64,000 nt of DNA from Bacteroidales bacterium. Its GTDB lineage: Bacteria; Bacteroidota; Bacteroidia; Bacteroidales; WCHB1-69. The stretch is taken from positions 35,828-99,827 of the forward strand of contig JAGBPS010000039.1 of assembly GCA_017633255.1 (NCBI GenBank). The letters are read 5' to 3'. The position numbers and the translations under genes are program-made. The notes below the pieces were generated by a model that saw only the letters and a list, made by a program, of their open reading frames with translations, was not told the origin of the DNA and ran no database searches. Shown here piece after piece: positions 10,944-19,364 of this stretch (the stretch's first letter is position 1; each line of letters begins with the position of its first letter).

Positions 10944-10951
10944 TACTTTTG
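10944..10951 (+). promoter_or_regulatory. -7 promoter element of the padR-pspC-exporter operon
   Basis: TACTTTTG matches the Bacteroidota -7 consensus TAnnTTTG and lies 25 bp before the PadR start codon. The -33 region coincides with the inverted repeat at 10912-10930. Confidence 0.6.
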
Positions 10952-10975
10952 CCACGGATTTAAAAATAACAAGTT

Positions 10976-11314
10976 ATGGCAATCAACGCTGAAAATGTAA
11001 AATCACAGATGAGAAAAGGATATCTCGAATACTGCATCCTTCTCATCATCGCCAAAAAGCCCATGTATGTCTCCGACATCATCACCGAGCTGAAAGAAGC
11101 GCAACTCATTGTGGTGGAAGGTACCCTCTACCCCTTGCTGTCGCGATTGAAAAGCAGCGGCATCCTGGGCTATCAATGGCAAGAATCTTTGCAAGGTCCT
11201 CCTCGCAAATATTATGAGCTGACCGACGACGGCCGACAATTTCTGGCCGAACTGGAAGAAGGATGGGAAGAAATCAAAAATGTTGTTGAATTAATCAAAA
11301 ATAAAAATATATAA
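10976..11314 (+). CDS. PadR-family transcriptional regulator
   Basis: 112-residue winged-helix repressor of the short PadR type. The DNA-binding region runs from about residue 12 (GYLEYCILLIIAKKPMYVSD) through the recognition helix VEGTLYPLLSRLKSSG near residue 50, a hallmark of the family; a single C-terminal helix gives dimerisation. PadR proteins of this class bind hydrophobic ligands or respond to envelope conditions and control neighbouring transport genes. The stop is 2 bp before the PspC-domain gene, so the two are co-transcribed, and the exporter genes follow. A perfect palindrome lies in its promoter. Target and ligand are unknown. Confidence 0.9.
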   Translation: MAINAENVKSQMRKGYLEYCILLIIAKKPMYVSDIITELKEAQLIVVEGTLYPLLSRLKSSGILGYQWQESLQGPPRKYYELTDDGRQFLAELEEGWEEIKNVVELIKNKNI

Positions 11315-11316
11315 TC

Positions 11317-12546
11317 ATGAAAAGGACCAGCACAATCAGTTTAGGAGGCATGAACTTCAATATTGATGATGATGCCTATGAGATGTTAAACCAATATTTC
11401 ATCGAAATATCCAAACGTTTCCCCGAAGACGAAAAAGAGGAGATTCTCCGCGACATTGAAAGCCGTATGGCAGAATTATTCACTTTCAAAATGAAAGACC
11501 GCAACGTCATCAATGCTGATGATGTCAACGAAGTGATTGATGTTATCGGACATCCTGACCAATTTGACGATGAAAGCGGCAATTCTTCAGAGATGAATTC
11601 TTCAAAAGAAAACCATGCTGAAGAAAAAAGAAACTTCACCGGTCGTTCAAGAAAAGAATACCGCAAACTATACCGCAACGGCACTGACAAAATCATCGGT
11701 GGCGTGGCTTCCGGTTTGGCCGCCTATTTCGATCTCGACCCGGTAGTGGTGCGAATTCTCTTTGTGGTACTGGCTTTCGCCAGTCTCGGCTGGGGCATCC
11801 TCATTTACCTGATTTTCCTCATCGCCATGCCCGAAGCAATTACCAAAGCCGAGTTGCTTGAAATGCAAGGCATAGAACCAAGTTTGGAGAACATTGACAA
11901 CTTCACCCAGGCACCTATCAATCCTAAAAGAAGCAGCACCTTTTGGAATATCATCAAAGCCATCCTGATATTCATCGGAATCGCCATTGCCTTAACTTTA
12001 GCTGTCTGTGTGCTGGGCATTGCCATCGCCATTTTTGTAGGCCTGCTCACCCATACCCCCGGAGGATTCGGCAGTTTCATCGATATCGCCCTTTTGGTCT
12101 GTTGCGGTTTGTTCTGTCTGTGCCCTGTCATTGGCATCATTGTACTCTGTGTTCGCGCCTTCAGAAACGGCGAGCGCAAACAAAAATGGGTGGGCTGGAC
12201 TTTGCTTATCATTTGGATTCTCAGTTTGTTTGGCATCATCGGTTTCGGTATTGAAGAAGGCAAACAAGGAGATATTGAACAACGTCTTCAAAAAACAGAT
12301 CAAGATATGGGAGACAACTGGACAAGTAATGATTCCTATACCGACTATTACTATGACGATGAAACGACCGTTGACGATGTACTTGACGAATTGGACCTGA
12401 ATGATGAAAACAGCGACTATGACATTTCCATCTCCTCTGCACCTGGCATGGGTACCAACATCCATGTAAGCTCCACAAAAAAAGGAAAAAACATTAGCAC
12501 AACAAAAAACAACACTCCTACAGATACAATAAGCCAATTACAATAA
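11317..12546 (+). CDS. PspC-domain membrane protein
   Basis: 409 residues. An N-terminal cytoplasmic region of about 110 residues (FPEDEKEEILRDIESRMAEL) is followed by a PspC domain at about residues 120-175 (IIGGVASGLAAYFDLDPVVV plus a membrane segment), then three more hydrophobic segments between about 205 and 315 and an acidic, Ser/Thr-rich tail. PspC proteins sense or regulate inner-membrane stress. The PadR-PspC gene pair is common in Bacteroidota. Here it starts 2 bp after padR and is followed at 27 bp by the exporter ATPase, suggesting that the pair and the exporter form one regulated unit. The exact role is not known. Confidence 0.88.
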   Translation: MKRTSTISLGGMNFNIDDDAYEMLNQYFIEISKRFPEDEKEEILRDIESRMAELFTFKMKDRNVINADDVNEVIDVIGHPDQFDDESGNSSEMNSSKENHAEEKRNFTGRSRKEYRKLYRNGTDKIIGGVASGLAAYFDLDPVVVRILFVVLAFASLGWGILIYLIFLIAMPEAITKAELLEMQGIEPSLENIDNFTQAPINPKRSSTFWNIIKAILIFIGIAIALTLAVCVLGIAIAIFVGLLTHTPGGFGSFIDIALLVCCGLFCLCPVIGIIVLCVRAFRNGERKQKWVGWTLLIIWILSLFGIIGFGIEEGKQGDIEQRLQKTDQDMGDNWTSNDSYTDYYYDDETTVDDVLDELDLNDENSDYDISISSAPGMGTNIHVSSTKKGKNISTTKNNTPTDTISQLQ

Positions 12547-12573
12547 CGTTATAATAAACCGAAATTATTTGTC

Positions 12574-13296
12574 ATGCTTATTGAATTACAAGGCATACAC
12601 AAAACCTACGACAACGGCCAGCCGCTGCACGTGCTGAAAGGCATCGACCTCAGCATCGACAAAGGCGAGTTTGTCTCTATCATGGGCGCTTCAGGCTCAG
12701 GAAAATCCACTCTGCTGAATATTCTTGGCATCCTGGACAATTACGACGAGGGAGAATACCATATTGACGGCAAACTGATCAAAAACCTGAGCGAGAAAGA
12801 GGCGGCGCATTATCGCAACAAGATGATAGGCTTTGTGTTCCAATCGTTCAACCTCATCAATTTCAAAACCGCCATCGAAAATGTGGAGCTTCCTCTGTTT
12901 TACCAAGGGGTGAGCCGCAAAGAGCGTCACGAGCTGGCCATGAACTACCTTGAGCGTTTCGGACTGGCCGACTGGGCATTGCACTATCCGAACGAGATGT
13001 CGGGCGGACAGAAACAGCGTGTGGCCATCGCCCGTGCCTTGATTACGCAACCCCGCATTCTGCTGGCCGATGAGCCCACCGGTGCCCTTGACTCCAAAAC
13101 CTCTGTGGAAGTGATGGAACTGCTGACCCGGCTCAATCGTGAGGAGAAAGTCACCATCATTGTGGTGACCCACGAAAGCGGGGTGGCCAACTGCACCGAC
13201 AAAATCATCCATATCAAGGACGGCATCATTGGCGAAACCACCATCAATACTGAACACCACGCTTCCGTTTTCGGCAGCGACACTATTATGAAATAA
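12574..13296 (+). CDS. ABC transporter ATPase, MacB/LolD type
   Basis: 240-residue ATPase of the lipoprotein/macrolide-export group. Walker [10 protein letters not shown] near residue 40, Q-loop in FVFQSFNLI, signature MSGGQKQR near residue 148, Walker [13 protein letters not shown], and H-switch VVTHE are all present. In MacB the ATPase is fused to the permease; here it is separate, as in LolD. It is followed directly by two FtsX-like permeases, an adaptor and a TolC-like channel, so it very likely energises an export complex spanning both membranes. Substrate cannot be read from the sequence. Confidence 0.93.
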   Translation: MLIELQGIHKTYDNGQPLHVLKGIDLSIDKGEFVSIMGASGSGKSTLLNILGILDNYDEGEYHIDGKLIKNLSEKEAAHYRNKMIGFVFQSFNLINFKTAIENVELPLFYQGVSRKERHELAMNYLERFGLADWALHYPNEMSGGQKQRVAIARALITQPRILLADEPTGALDSKTSVEVMELLTRLNREEKVTIIVVTHESGVANCTDKIIHIKDGIIGETTINTEHHASVFGSDTIMK

Positions 13297-13326
13297 AGCA
13301 CTTTAATACCATAAGATACACTACGC

Positions 13327-14595
13327 ATGAAAGACCTGTTTATCGAAATATGGGAATCGCTGAAACGCAACAAACTGCGGACGACCCTCACTGGTTTCGC
13401 AGTGGCATGGGGTATTTTCATGCTGATTGTACTATTAGGAGCAGGCAACGGGCTGATGAACGCCTTCATGTTCAACGGTCGGGATTTCGCCTCTAACACC
13501 ATGATGATTTTCGGTGGCTATACTACCCAACCTTACGACGGACTGGAACAGGGACGGGATATCAGTTTGAATGACAAAGATATTGAACTGTCTGAAAGCC
13601 ATTTGTTTTCCAATCACATTGACGATGTCACTGCCAATATCACGCAAGGACCTTATCCCATGGTATGGAAAAACAAAAGTGTCAGCGTCAGTCTCTCAGG
13701 CAGTTATCCCAAGATTGCCGAGATGGACAAAATTACTATAGAAGAAGGCCGTTTCATCAATAATATTGATATGCAACAAAGGAGAAAAACGGCGGTCATT
13801 GCCAGCACTCACGCCAAGCAACTGCTGAATGGCGGCACAGACTATGCTTATTTTCTTGGCAAGCATCTGAAAATAGGAAACTCAATGTATAAGATTGTGG
13901 GCATCTACAAAGCACAGGACAACATGCGCAACAACGATGTTTATGTTCCGTTCACCACCATGCAGATGCTTACCAACAACTACAATTACGAAGACCACAT
14001 CATATTTACCTTCCATGGTTTGAACACCGAACAAGAAAACGAGGAGTTTGAGCGGCAATACAGAGCGGTGCTCAACCAATCGCACCGTGCTGCCCCCAAC
14101 GACGACGGAGCCATTTGGATATGGAACCGTTTCACCCAGAACATGCAGATGAACAAAGGCACGAGCATTTTGAGCAAAGCCTTATGGATTATCGGCATTT
14201 TAACACTCTTAGGCGGTATTGTAGGGGTTTCAAACATCATGTTGATTACCGTGAAAGAAAGAACACACGAATTCGGCATCCGCAAAGCCATTGGCGCCAC
14301 ACCGAGTTCCATCATGAAACTCATTGTGGCCGAAAGTGTGACCATCACAGCACTATTTGGCTATATTGGCATGTTTCTCGGGCTGGTGGCCTGCGAAATC
14401 ATGGACGCCACCGTGGGGAAATCCTCGTTGGAGATGTTCGGAGAGAAAGTCAGTGTGTTTGTTGACCCTACGGTAGGCTTGGATGTAGCTTTCGGAGTGA
14501 CACTTGTACTGATTATCGCCGGCACCATTGCCGGACTCTCCCCCGCCCTGAAAGCGGCACGCATACGACCGATAGAAGCACTTAGAAATGAATGA
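13327..14595 (+). CDS. ABC transporter permease (MacB/FtsX family), first copy
   Basis: 422 residues. One N-terminal membrane helix (about 20-42), a large periplasmic MacB-type core domain (about 45-270), then three C-terminal helices of the FtsX domain (from about 285), with the family motif [15 protein letters not shown]. It starts 30 bp after the ATPase gene. Such permeases do not conduct through a channel but work as a mechanical pump passing substrate from the periplasm to TolC. The second, related permease follows at 14679, so the complex is probably a heterodimer. Word-like repeats begin right after its stop. Confidence 0.92.
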   Translation: MKDLFIEIWESLKRNKLRTTLTGFAVAWGIFMLIVLLGAGNGLMNAFMFNGRDFASNTMMIFGGYTTQPYDGLEQGRDISLNDKDIELSESHLFSNHIDDVTANITQGPYPMVWKNKSVSVSLSGSYPKIAEMDKITIEEGRFINNIDMQQRRKTAVIASTHAKQLLNGGTDYAYFLGKHLKIGNSMYKIVGIYKAQDNMRNNDVYVPFTTMQMLTNNYNYEDHIIFTFHGLNTEQENEEFERQYRAVLNQSHRAAPNDDGAIWIWNRFTQNMQMNKGTSILSKALWIIGILTLLGGIVGVSNIMLITVKERTHEFGIRKAIGATPSSIMKLIVAESVTITALFGYIGMFLGLVACEIMDATVGKSSLEMFGEKVSVFVDPTVGLDVAFGVTLVLIIAGTIAGLSPALKAARIRPIEALRNE

Positions 14596-14597
14596 GA

Positions 14598-14649
14598 AGC
14601 TGTGGGCGATGAGCGATGAGCTCACACCCCATAGCTCACACCCCACAGC
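14598..14649. repeat. word-like repeat with self-complementary halves (GAGCTGTG family)
   Basis: Two bases after the permease stop: AGCTGTGGGCGATGAGC and further words, followed at once by the complement-like CACACCCCATAGCTCACACC to CACAGC. The transcript can fold into a hairpin between the two permease genes. The same words occur at 33474-33521 and 36722-36897. Confidence 0.65.
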
Positions 14650-14678
14650 AAAATAAATAACTCAACAATTCAACAGTA

Positions 14679-15911
14679 ATGAAATTCGACCTGGACAGCT
14701 ACAAAGAAATCTCTGACTCGCTGATGCGGAACAAACGGCGAAGTTTCCTCACCGGTTTCGGCATCTTTTGGGGCTTGTTCATGCTGTTGTTCCTCATCGG
14801 AGGCGGAAACGGACTAAAGCAGTTGCTTTCCAAAAATTTCTCGGGGTTCGCCACCAACACCATCATTATGGGCGCGGGCCAGACAGGCAAGCCTTACAAA
14901 GGTTTTGAGAAAGGACGTTACTGGCAATTGGAGTTCAATGACGTAGAACGGCTGAAACATCTGTTTCCCGAATTAGCCATCATCACCCCGCAGTTGTCAC
15001 AATGGGGTGTGGTAGCTGTCAACGAAGGCTATACGGTCAACAGTAACATGCTGGGAGCGGAGGCCGACTACCAATATGTGGAAACCCCGATACTGAAATA
15101 TGGACGTTACCTCAACAATGTGGATATACAACAGCACCGGAAGGTATGTGTCATCGGCAAACAGGTTTACCAGTCGCTGTTTCCGGAAGGCGGTGACCCC
15201 TGTGGACAGTTCATCAGTGTGAACTCTGTTTATTATCAAGTAATTGGAGTGAATTACAGCAGCTCCAACATCAACATCAATGGCCGAAGTGAAGAAAGTG
15301 TTACCGTGCCTATTACAGTTTTACGCGACATTCTTAACACGGGAGATGCAGTGGGAATGATTTGCATGGTGGGACGAGACGGTGTGAAGATGAGTGACAT
15401 GGAACCCCGCATCCGCCAAGCTGTTTACCGCAAGCATACCATTGCTCCCGACGATGACGAGGCGCTTTTCATGCTCAACATGGAACCGATTTTCAAGATA
15501 ATAGACAACCTTTTCAAAGGAGTGAATTTCCTGATTTGGTTAGTTGGTATCGGCACCTTGCTGGCCGGCGCCATCGGGGTGAGCAATATCATGATGGTGG
15601 TGGTGAAAGAGCGCACCATCGAAATCGGCATCCGCAGGGCCATTGGAGCCACACCTTTCGACATTCTGTTCCAGATTGTCATGGAAGGCATCGTACTCAC
15701 TTTGATAGCGGGCCTGTCGGCCATCGTGTTCTCGGTATTCATGCTGAATGCGCTTGAAGTAATCGCTCACCATGAAACCGCCTTCCAGATTAACTTTGGC
15801 ACGGCGATATCAGCCTTTTTCCTGCTTACCATACTCGGCATATTAGCGGGCATTGCCCCGGCCTACCGAGCCATGCATATAAAACCTGTGGATGCGATGA
15901 GAGATGAATAA
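14679..15911 (+). CDS. ABC transporter permease (MacB/FtsX family), second copy
   Basis: 410 residues, same build as the preceding gene: one N-terminal membrane helix (FGIFWGLFMLLFLIGGGNG), a periplasmic core of about 230 residues, three C-terminal helices and the motif EIGIRRAIGATPFDI. The two permeases share the opening SLxRNKxRxxLTGF, so they are likely old duplicates that now pair as a heterodimer. It is separated from copy one by 83 bp that hold a hairpin-forming repeat, which could tune the ratio of the two subunits. Confidence 0.92.
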   Translation: MKFDLDSYKEISDSLMRNKRRSFLTGFGIFWGLFMLLFLIGGGNGLKQLLSKNFSGFATNTIIMGAGQTGKPYKGFEKGRYWQLEFNDVERLKHLFPELAIITPQLSQWGVVAVNEGYTVNSNMLGAEADYQYVETPILKYGRYLNNVDIQQHRKVCVIGKQVYQSLFPEGGDPCGQFISVNSVYYQVIGVNYSSSNININGRSEESVTVPITVLRDILNTGDAVGMICMVGRDGVKMSDMEPRIRQAVYRKHTIAPDDDEALFMLNMEPIFKIIDNLFKGVNFLIWLVGIGTLLAGAIGVSNIMMVVVKERTIEIGIRRAIGATPFDILFQIVMEGIVLTLIAGLSAIVFSVFMLNALEVIAHHETAFQINFGTAISAFFLLTILGILAGIAPAYRAMHIKPVDAMRDE

Positions 15912-15917
15912 ATATAG

Positions 15918-16008
15918 AGACGCTAAGACGTGGAGGCGTGGAGACACTCACTACGTTCGTTCGGAAAAACAGAAAAAAATGAATAATGTCGTCTTAACGC
16001 CTTAACGT
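15918..16008. repeat. word-like repeat (GACGCTAAGACG / CGTCTTAACG)
   Basis: Between the second permease and the adaptor gene. Words GAGACGCTAAGACGTGG and GGCGTGGAGAC at 15918-15946 are partly complementary to GTCGTCTTAACGCCTTAACG at 15989-16008. Same layout as the other stop-anchored repeats in the window but with different words. Confidence 0.5.
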
Positions 16009-16050
16009 ATAACCGCATAAACGATTCAAAAATAAATAAAACAACATATC

Positions 16051-17142
16051 ATGAAAAAGGGACTCAAAATTATCATTTTCACGCTGATTGGCCTGATTTT
16101 TATCGGCACTTTCGTTTTTCTGTTTCAGAAATCCAGAAAAAAAGAAATTCAGTATAACGAATACGAGGTAGCGAAGATGGATATCCAGCGGGAAGCATTG
16201 ATTACCGGCAAAATCAGTCCCCGCAACGAGGTGGCCATCAAGCCGCAAATCAACGGCATCATCGCCGAATTATACAAGGAAGCGGGACAGGAAGTGAAAG
16301 AAAACGAGGTGATTGCCAAACTGAAGGTAATTCCCGACATGAACTCGCTGAGTGCAGCCCAAAGCCGTGTCCGACTGGCGGAAATCAACTACGAACAGTC
16401 TTTGAGCAATTACAAGCGGGAAAAAATGCTATACGACCAGAAGCTGATCAGCCAGGAATCCTTTGAGAAAACCACACAATTGCTGAACCAGGCCCGAGAG
16501 GAGAAATCGGCAGCCCAAGACGCTTTGGAGATTATCCGCGATGGCGTATCCTCCACCAACGCCACATCCAGTTCCACCCTGGTGCGCTCCACCATTTCGG
16601 GACTGATTCTGGATGTTCCTGTCAAAGTGGGTAACTCTGTCATCCAGGCCAATACCCTCAACGACGGCACCACCGTGGCCACCATTGCCAATATGAACGA
16701 CCTGATTTTCACGGGCAGTGTGGACGAAACCGAAGTGGGCACACTACAGGAAGGCATGCCGCTGATTATCACCATCGGGGCCTTGCAAAACCTGAGTTTT
16801 GAAGCCACTTTGGAATACATCGCACCCAAGGCGACCGAGAGTAACGGTACCAACAAATTTGAGATTAAGGCCGCTGTGTTACCGCAGAAAGAGCACAAAA
16901 TACGTTCCGGTTACAGTGCCAATGCCAAAATCATTCTTGAACAAGCCAACGATGTATTAGCCATTCCCGAAAGTGCCCTCGAATTTGAAGGCGACTCCAC
17001 CTTTGTCTATGTCAAAAAGGACGGCAACTTTACCCGACAGGCTGTCACCACAGGTTTGAGCGATGGTATCAACATTCAGATTACCAATGGGTTGAAAGAA
17101 GGCGATAAGGTCAGAGGTTCACAAATCATCTTCGATAAATAA
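16051..17142 (+). CDS. periplasmic adaptor subunit (MacA/HlyD family)
   Basis: 363 residues. An N-terminal membrane anchor (about residues 5-27), then the biotinyl-lipoyl-like half KPQINGIIAELYKEAGQEVK near residue 68, a helical hairpin at about 95-170 with many Gln/Glu/Lys heptads, the second lipoyl half (STISGLILDVPVKVGNSV), a beta-barrel domain and a membrane-proximal domain at the end. This is the standard order for membrane fusion proteins that link an inner-membrane pump to TolC. It stands between the permeases and the TolC-like gene (6 bp apart from the latter), fixing its role in the tripartite exporter. Confidence 0.93.
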   Translation: MKKGLKIIIFTLIGLIFIGTFVFLFQKSRKKEIQYNEYEVAKMDIQREALITGKISPRNEVAIKPQINGIIAELYKEAGQEVKENEVIAKLKVIPDMNSLSAAQSRVRLAEINYEQSLSNYKREKMLYDQKLISQESFEKTTQLLNQAREEKSAAQDALEIIRDGVSSTNATSSSTLVRSTISGLILDVPVKVGNSVIQANTLNDGTTVATIANMNDLIFTGSVDETEVGTLQEGMPLIITIGALQNLSFEATLEYIAPKATESNGTNKFEIKAAVLPQKEHKIRSGYSANAKIILEQANDVLAIPESALEFEGDSTFVYVKKDGNFTRQAVTTGLSDGINIQITNGLKEGDKVRGSQIIFDK

Positions 17143-17148
17143 AATGCC

Positions 17149-18474
17149 ATGAAAAAAACACTGTTCTGTTTTCTGATGAGTTGTGGCCTGCTTTTTGTAC
17201 ATGGGCAGGACAACACCACAAACAAAGGTCCTTGGACGCTGGACGATTGCATCCAATATGCCTTGGAGCATAACATCAGCATCAAACAAAGCCAAAACAC
17301 CTGCCAACAGCGTTCCATTGATTTGAACACTGCCCGCAACAGCGTATGGCCATCTTTACAAGCCAATGGAAACCAGGGGTTTAACTTCGGTCGTGGTTTG
17401 TCGGAGGACAACACTTACACCATGAACAGCACTGCCAACACCTCTTTCAGCATTGGTGGCAGTTTGGACTTGTTCACAGGTTTGAGGGTCAAGAACAACA
17501 TCACGATGGGCAAACTCAACCTGCAGGCCGCCACCGCCGACTATGAGAAAGCCAAAGACGACATCCGCATTGCGGTGATGCAAGCCTTCACGCAAATCCT
17601 GTACGACATGGAAATCAGCAAGGTGGCAGCCGAGCAAATCAGCATCGACTCCATGCAACTGTGTCGACTCCAAGCCATGGAAAAAGCAGGGAAAGCAGGG
17701 TCTGCGGAGGTAGCTGCCCAGAGGTCCACACTGGCCCAAAGCCAACTCACCTACACACAAGCTGCCAACCAGCTAACCCTGGATCTGCTGGAGCTCTCGC
17801 AGCTGTTGGAACTGAGCAGTCCCGAAGGCTTTTCCGTCGCTCCTTTGGACATTTCAAACTTCTCAGTCAAAGAATTGCCCAGCCCCGAGCAAATATATGC
17901 CCAAGCAGTCGGCATCAGACCAGAAGTCAAGGCTGAGGAAATACGCTATGACTACGCCAAAACCAACATTGCCCTGGCCAAAAGCGGCTATATCCCCACC
18001 CTTTCCATGAATGGTGGCATCGGCACCAACTATTATGCGTTGCTCGGCCACCAAAACAAATCATTCGGACAGCAACTCAAGGACAACTTCAGTCCCTATC
18101 TGGGTTTCTCGCTGTACATCCCCATCTTCGACAAATTGGTGACCCGCAATAATGTGCGCAGCGCCAAACTGCAACTCAGCAGCCAGCAGTTGCAGCTGGA
18201 CAATGTGAAGAAAACGCTGTATAAAGAAATTCAGCAGGCCTATTACGGAGCTGTGAGCGCACGCGACAAATACAAAAGCAGCAAGATAGCGGCGGAGAGC
18301 TCCGAAGAAGCCTTCATTTTAGAGAAAGCCCGCTACGAGAACGGCAAAGTCACATTAACAGAATTCAACGAAGCCAAAAACAACTATCTGAAAGCGTCTT
18401 CCGACTTAGTGCAAGCGCAATACGACTACATTTACAAAGTAGAGTTGTTGGAGTTTTACCGGAGCGGAGAGTAA
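17149..18474 (+). CDS. TolC-family outer-membrane efflux protein
   Basis: 441 residues with a signal peptide (MKKTLFCFLMSCGLLFVHGQ, cleavage about residue 20) and two OEP repeats. Long amphipathic helices rich in Ala/Gln/Lys/Glu at about 95-200 and 315-430 alternate with short strand regions, as in TolC, which forms a trimeric tunnel through periplasm and outer membrane. The segment WTLDDCIQYALEHNISIKQS is the typical start of the mature protein in Bacteroidota. It begins 6 bp after the adaptor gene. Last gene of the padR-led exporter cluster; a new promoter precedes the next gene. Confidence 0.94.
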   Translation: MKKTLFCFLMSCGLLFVHGQDNTTNKGPWTLDDCIQYALEHNISIKQSQNTCQQRSIDLNTARNSVWPSLQANGNQGFNFGRGLSEDNTYTMNSTANTSFSIGGSLDLFTGLRVKNNITMGKLNLQAATADYEKAKDDIRIAVMQAFTQILYDMEISKVAAEQISIDSMQLCRLQAMEKAGKAGSAEVAAQRSTLAQSQLTYTQAANQLTLDLLELSQLLELSSPEGFSVAPLDISNFSVKELPSPEQIYAQAVGIRPEVKAEEIRYDYAKTNIALAKSGYIPTLSMNGGIGTNYYALLGHQNKSFGQQLKDNFSPYLGFSLYIPIFDKLVTRNNVRSAKLQLSSQQLQLDNVKKTLYKEIQQAYYGAVSARDKYKSSKIAAESSEEAFILEKARYENGKVTLTEFNEAKNNYLKASSDLVQAQYDYIYKVELLEFYRSGE

Positions 18475-18502
18475 TCGCAATTAACTAATTTGCTAATTTG
18501 CC
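18475..18502. repeat. short word repeat after tolC-like stop
   Basis: CTAATTTG occurs twice in a row (ACTAATTTGCTAATTTGCC) directly after the stop. Related words stand at the alaS 3' end (CAAATTAGTAAATTAG, 9373-9388). Confidence 0.4.
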
Positions 18503-18520
18503 AATAAATTTGTATTTTTG
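18489..18520 (+). promoter_or_regulatory. promoter of gldA-like gene
   Basis: TTTG at 18489-18492, 20 bp, then TATTTTTG at 18513-18520: a full match to the Bacteroidota vegetative promoter (-33 TTTG, -7 TAnnTTTG), 45 bp before the start codon. Confidence 0.7.
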
Positions 18521-18564
18521 CTTTTTAATTCTTCAAAGAAAAACAATAGCAATACATTCAGGTC

Positions 18565-19308
18565 ATGTCCATCGCAGTTCATCATGTTTCCAAGGTTTTC
18601 GGCACCCAGTATGCCTTAGACGATGTCAGTTTTGAAATCAAAAAAGGAGAGATTGTAGGCTTTTTAGGTCCCAACGGTGCCGGCAAATCCACCATGATGA
18701 AAATCATCACCTCCTTCATCCCCCCCACCAAAGGCGATGTGGAAGTGTGCGGTCTGGACATCTGGAACGATTCGTTGGAACTGCGTAAAAAAGTGGGCTA
18801 TCTGTCCGAGGCCAACCCCTTGTACTATGACATGTATGTGCGTGAGTTTCTGGAATTCATTGCAGGCATTCATCAGCTGAAAGATAAAAAGGCAAAAGTG
18901 GAGCACATCATCCAGCTGACTGGTCTTTCCCCTGAAATGCACAAGAAAATCGGAGCTTTGTCACGTGGTTACAAGCAGCGTGTAGGTATTGCCCAAGCCC
19001 TCATCCATGACCCAGAGGTATTGATTTTGGACGAACCGACTACAGGTCTCGATCCTAACCAACTGTTGGAAATACGCGAACTCATCAGAAAATGCGGCAA
19101 AACCAAAACCGTATTGCTGTCCACCCATATCATGCAGGAAGTGGAAGCTGTTTGCGACCGCATCATCATCATCAACAAAGGCAAAATCGTTGCCGACGCC
19201 AAGATTGACGACATCAGAAAGATGACAGAAAAAATGGGTTTCAAGCGACAGGAAGAGCGTACCACCAATTTGGAGATGGAGGAATTATTTCGCCAACTCA
19301 CTCGATAG
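18565..19308 (+). CDS. gldA: GldA-like ABC transporter ATPase
   Basis: 247 residues. Walker A GFLGPNGAGKSTMMK near residue 31, the run GYLSEANPLYYDMYVREFLE, signature LSRGYKQRVG, Walker B VLILDEPTTGLDPNQL and the switch STHIMQEVEAVCDR make this the ATPase of the GldA group. In gliding Flavobacteriia GldA works with the permeases GldF and GldG; neither is adjacent here. Known GldA proteins are about 300 residues; this one goes from the ATPase core almost directly to the usual terminal helix (LEMEELFRQLTR), so about 50 residues of the regulatory segment are missing. In non-gliding Bacteroidales such proteins may serve another ABC exporter. It has its own promoter, separate from the exporter cluster upstream. 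Confidence 0.85.
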   Translation: MSIAVHHVSKVFGTQYALDDVSFEIKKGEIVGFLGPNGAGKSTMMKIITSFIPPTKGDVEVCGLDIWNDSLELRKKVGYLSEANPLYYDMYVREFLEFIAGIHQLKDKKAKVEHIIQLTGLSPEMHKKIGALSRGYKQRVGIAQALIHDPEVLILDEPTTGLDPNQLLEIRELIRKCGKTKTVLLSTHIMQEVEAVCDRIIIINKGKIVADAKIDDIRKMTEKMGFKRQEERTTNLEMEELFRQLTR

Positions 19309-19340
19309 ATAGCTGGCAATCCTTTCAGAGTGCCAGCTAT
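19309..19340. terminator. hairpin between convergent gldA-like gene and rho
   Basis: Perfect 10-bp stem ATAGCTGGCA / TGCCAGCTAT with a 12-base loop, directly after the gldA-like stop and 24 bp before the rho stop. No T-tract on either side, so it may protect a 3' end or work with Rho rather than act as a classical intrinsic terminator. Confidence 0.55.
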
Positions 19341-19364
19341 AGCAACTATTAATTAATCAGCCTA

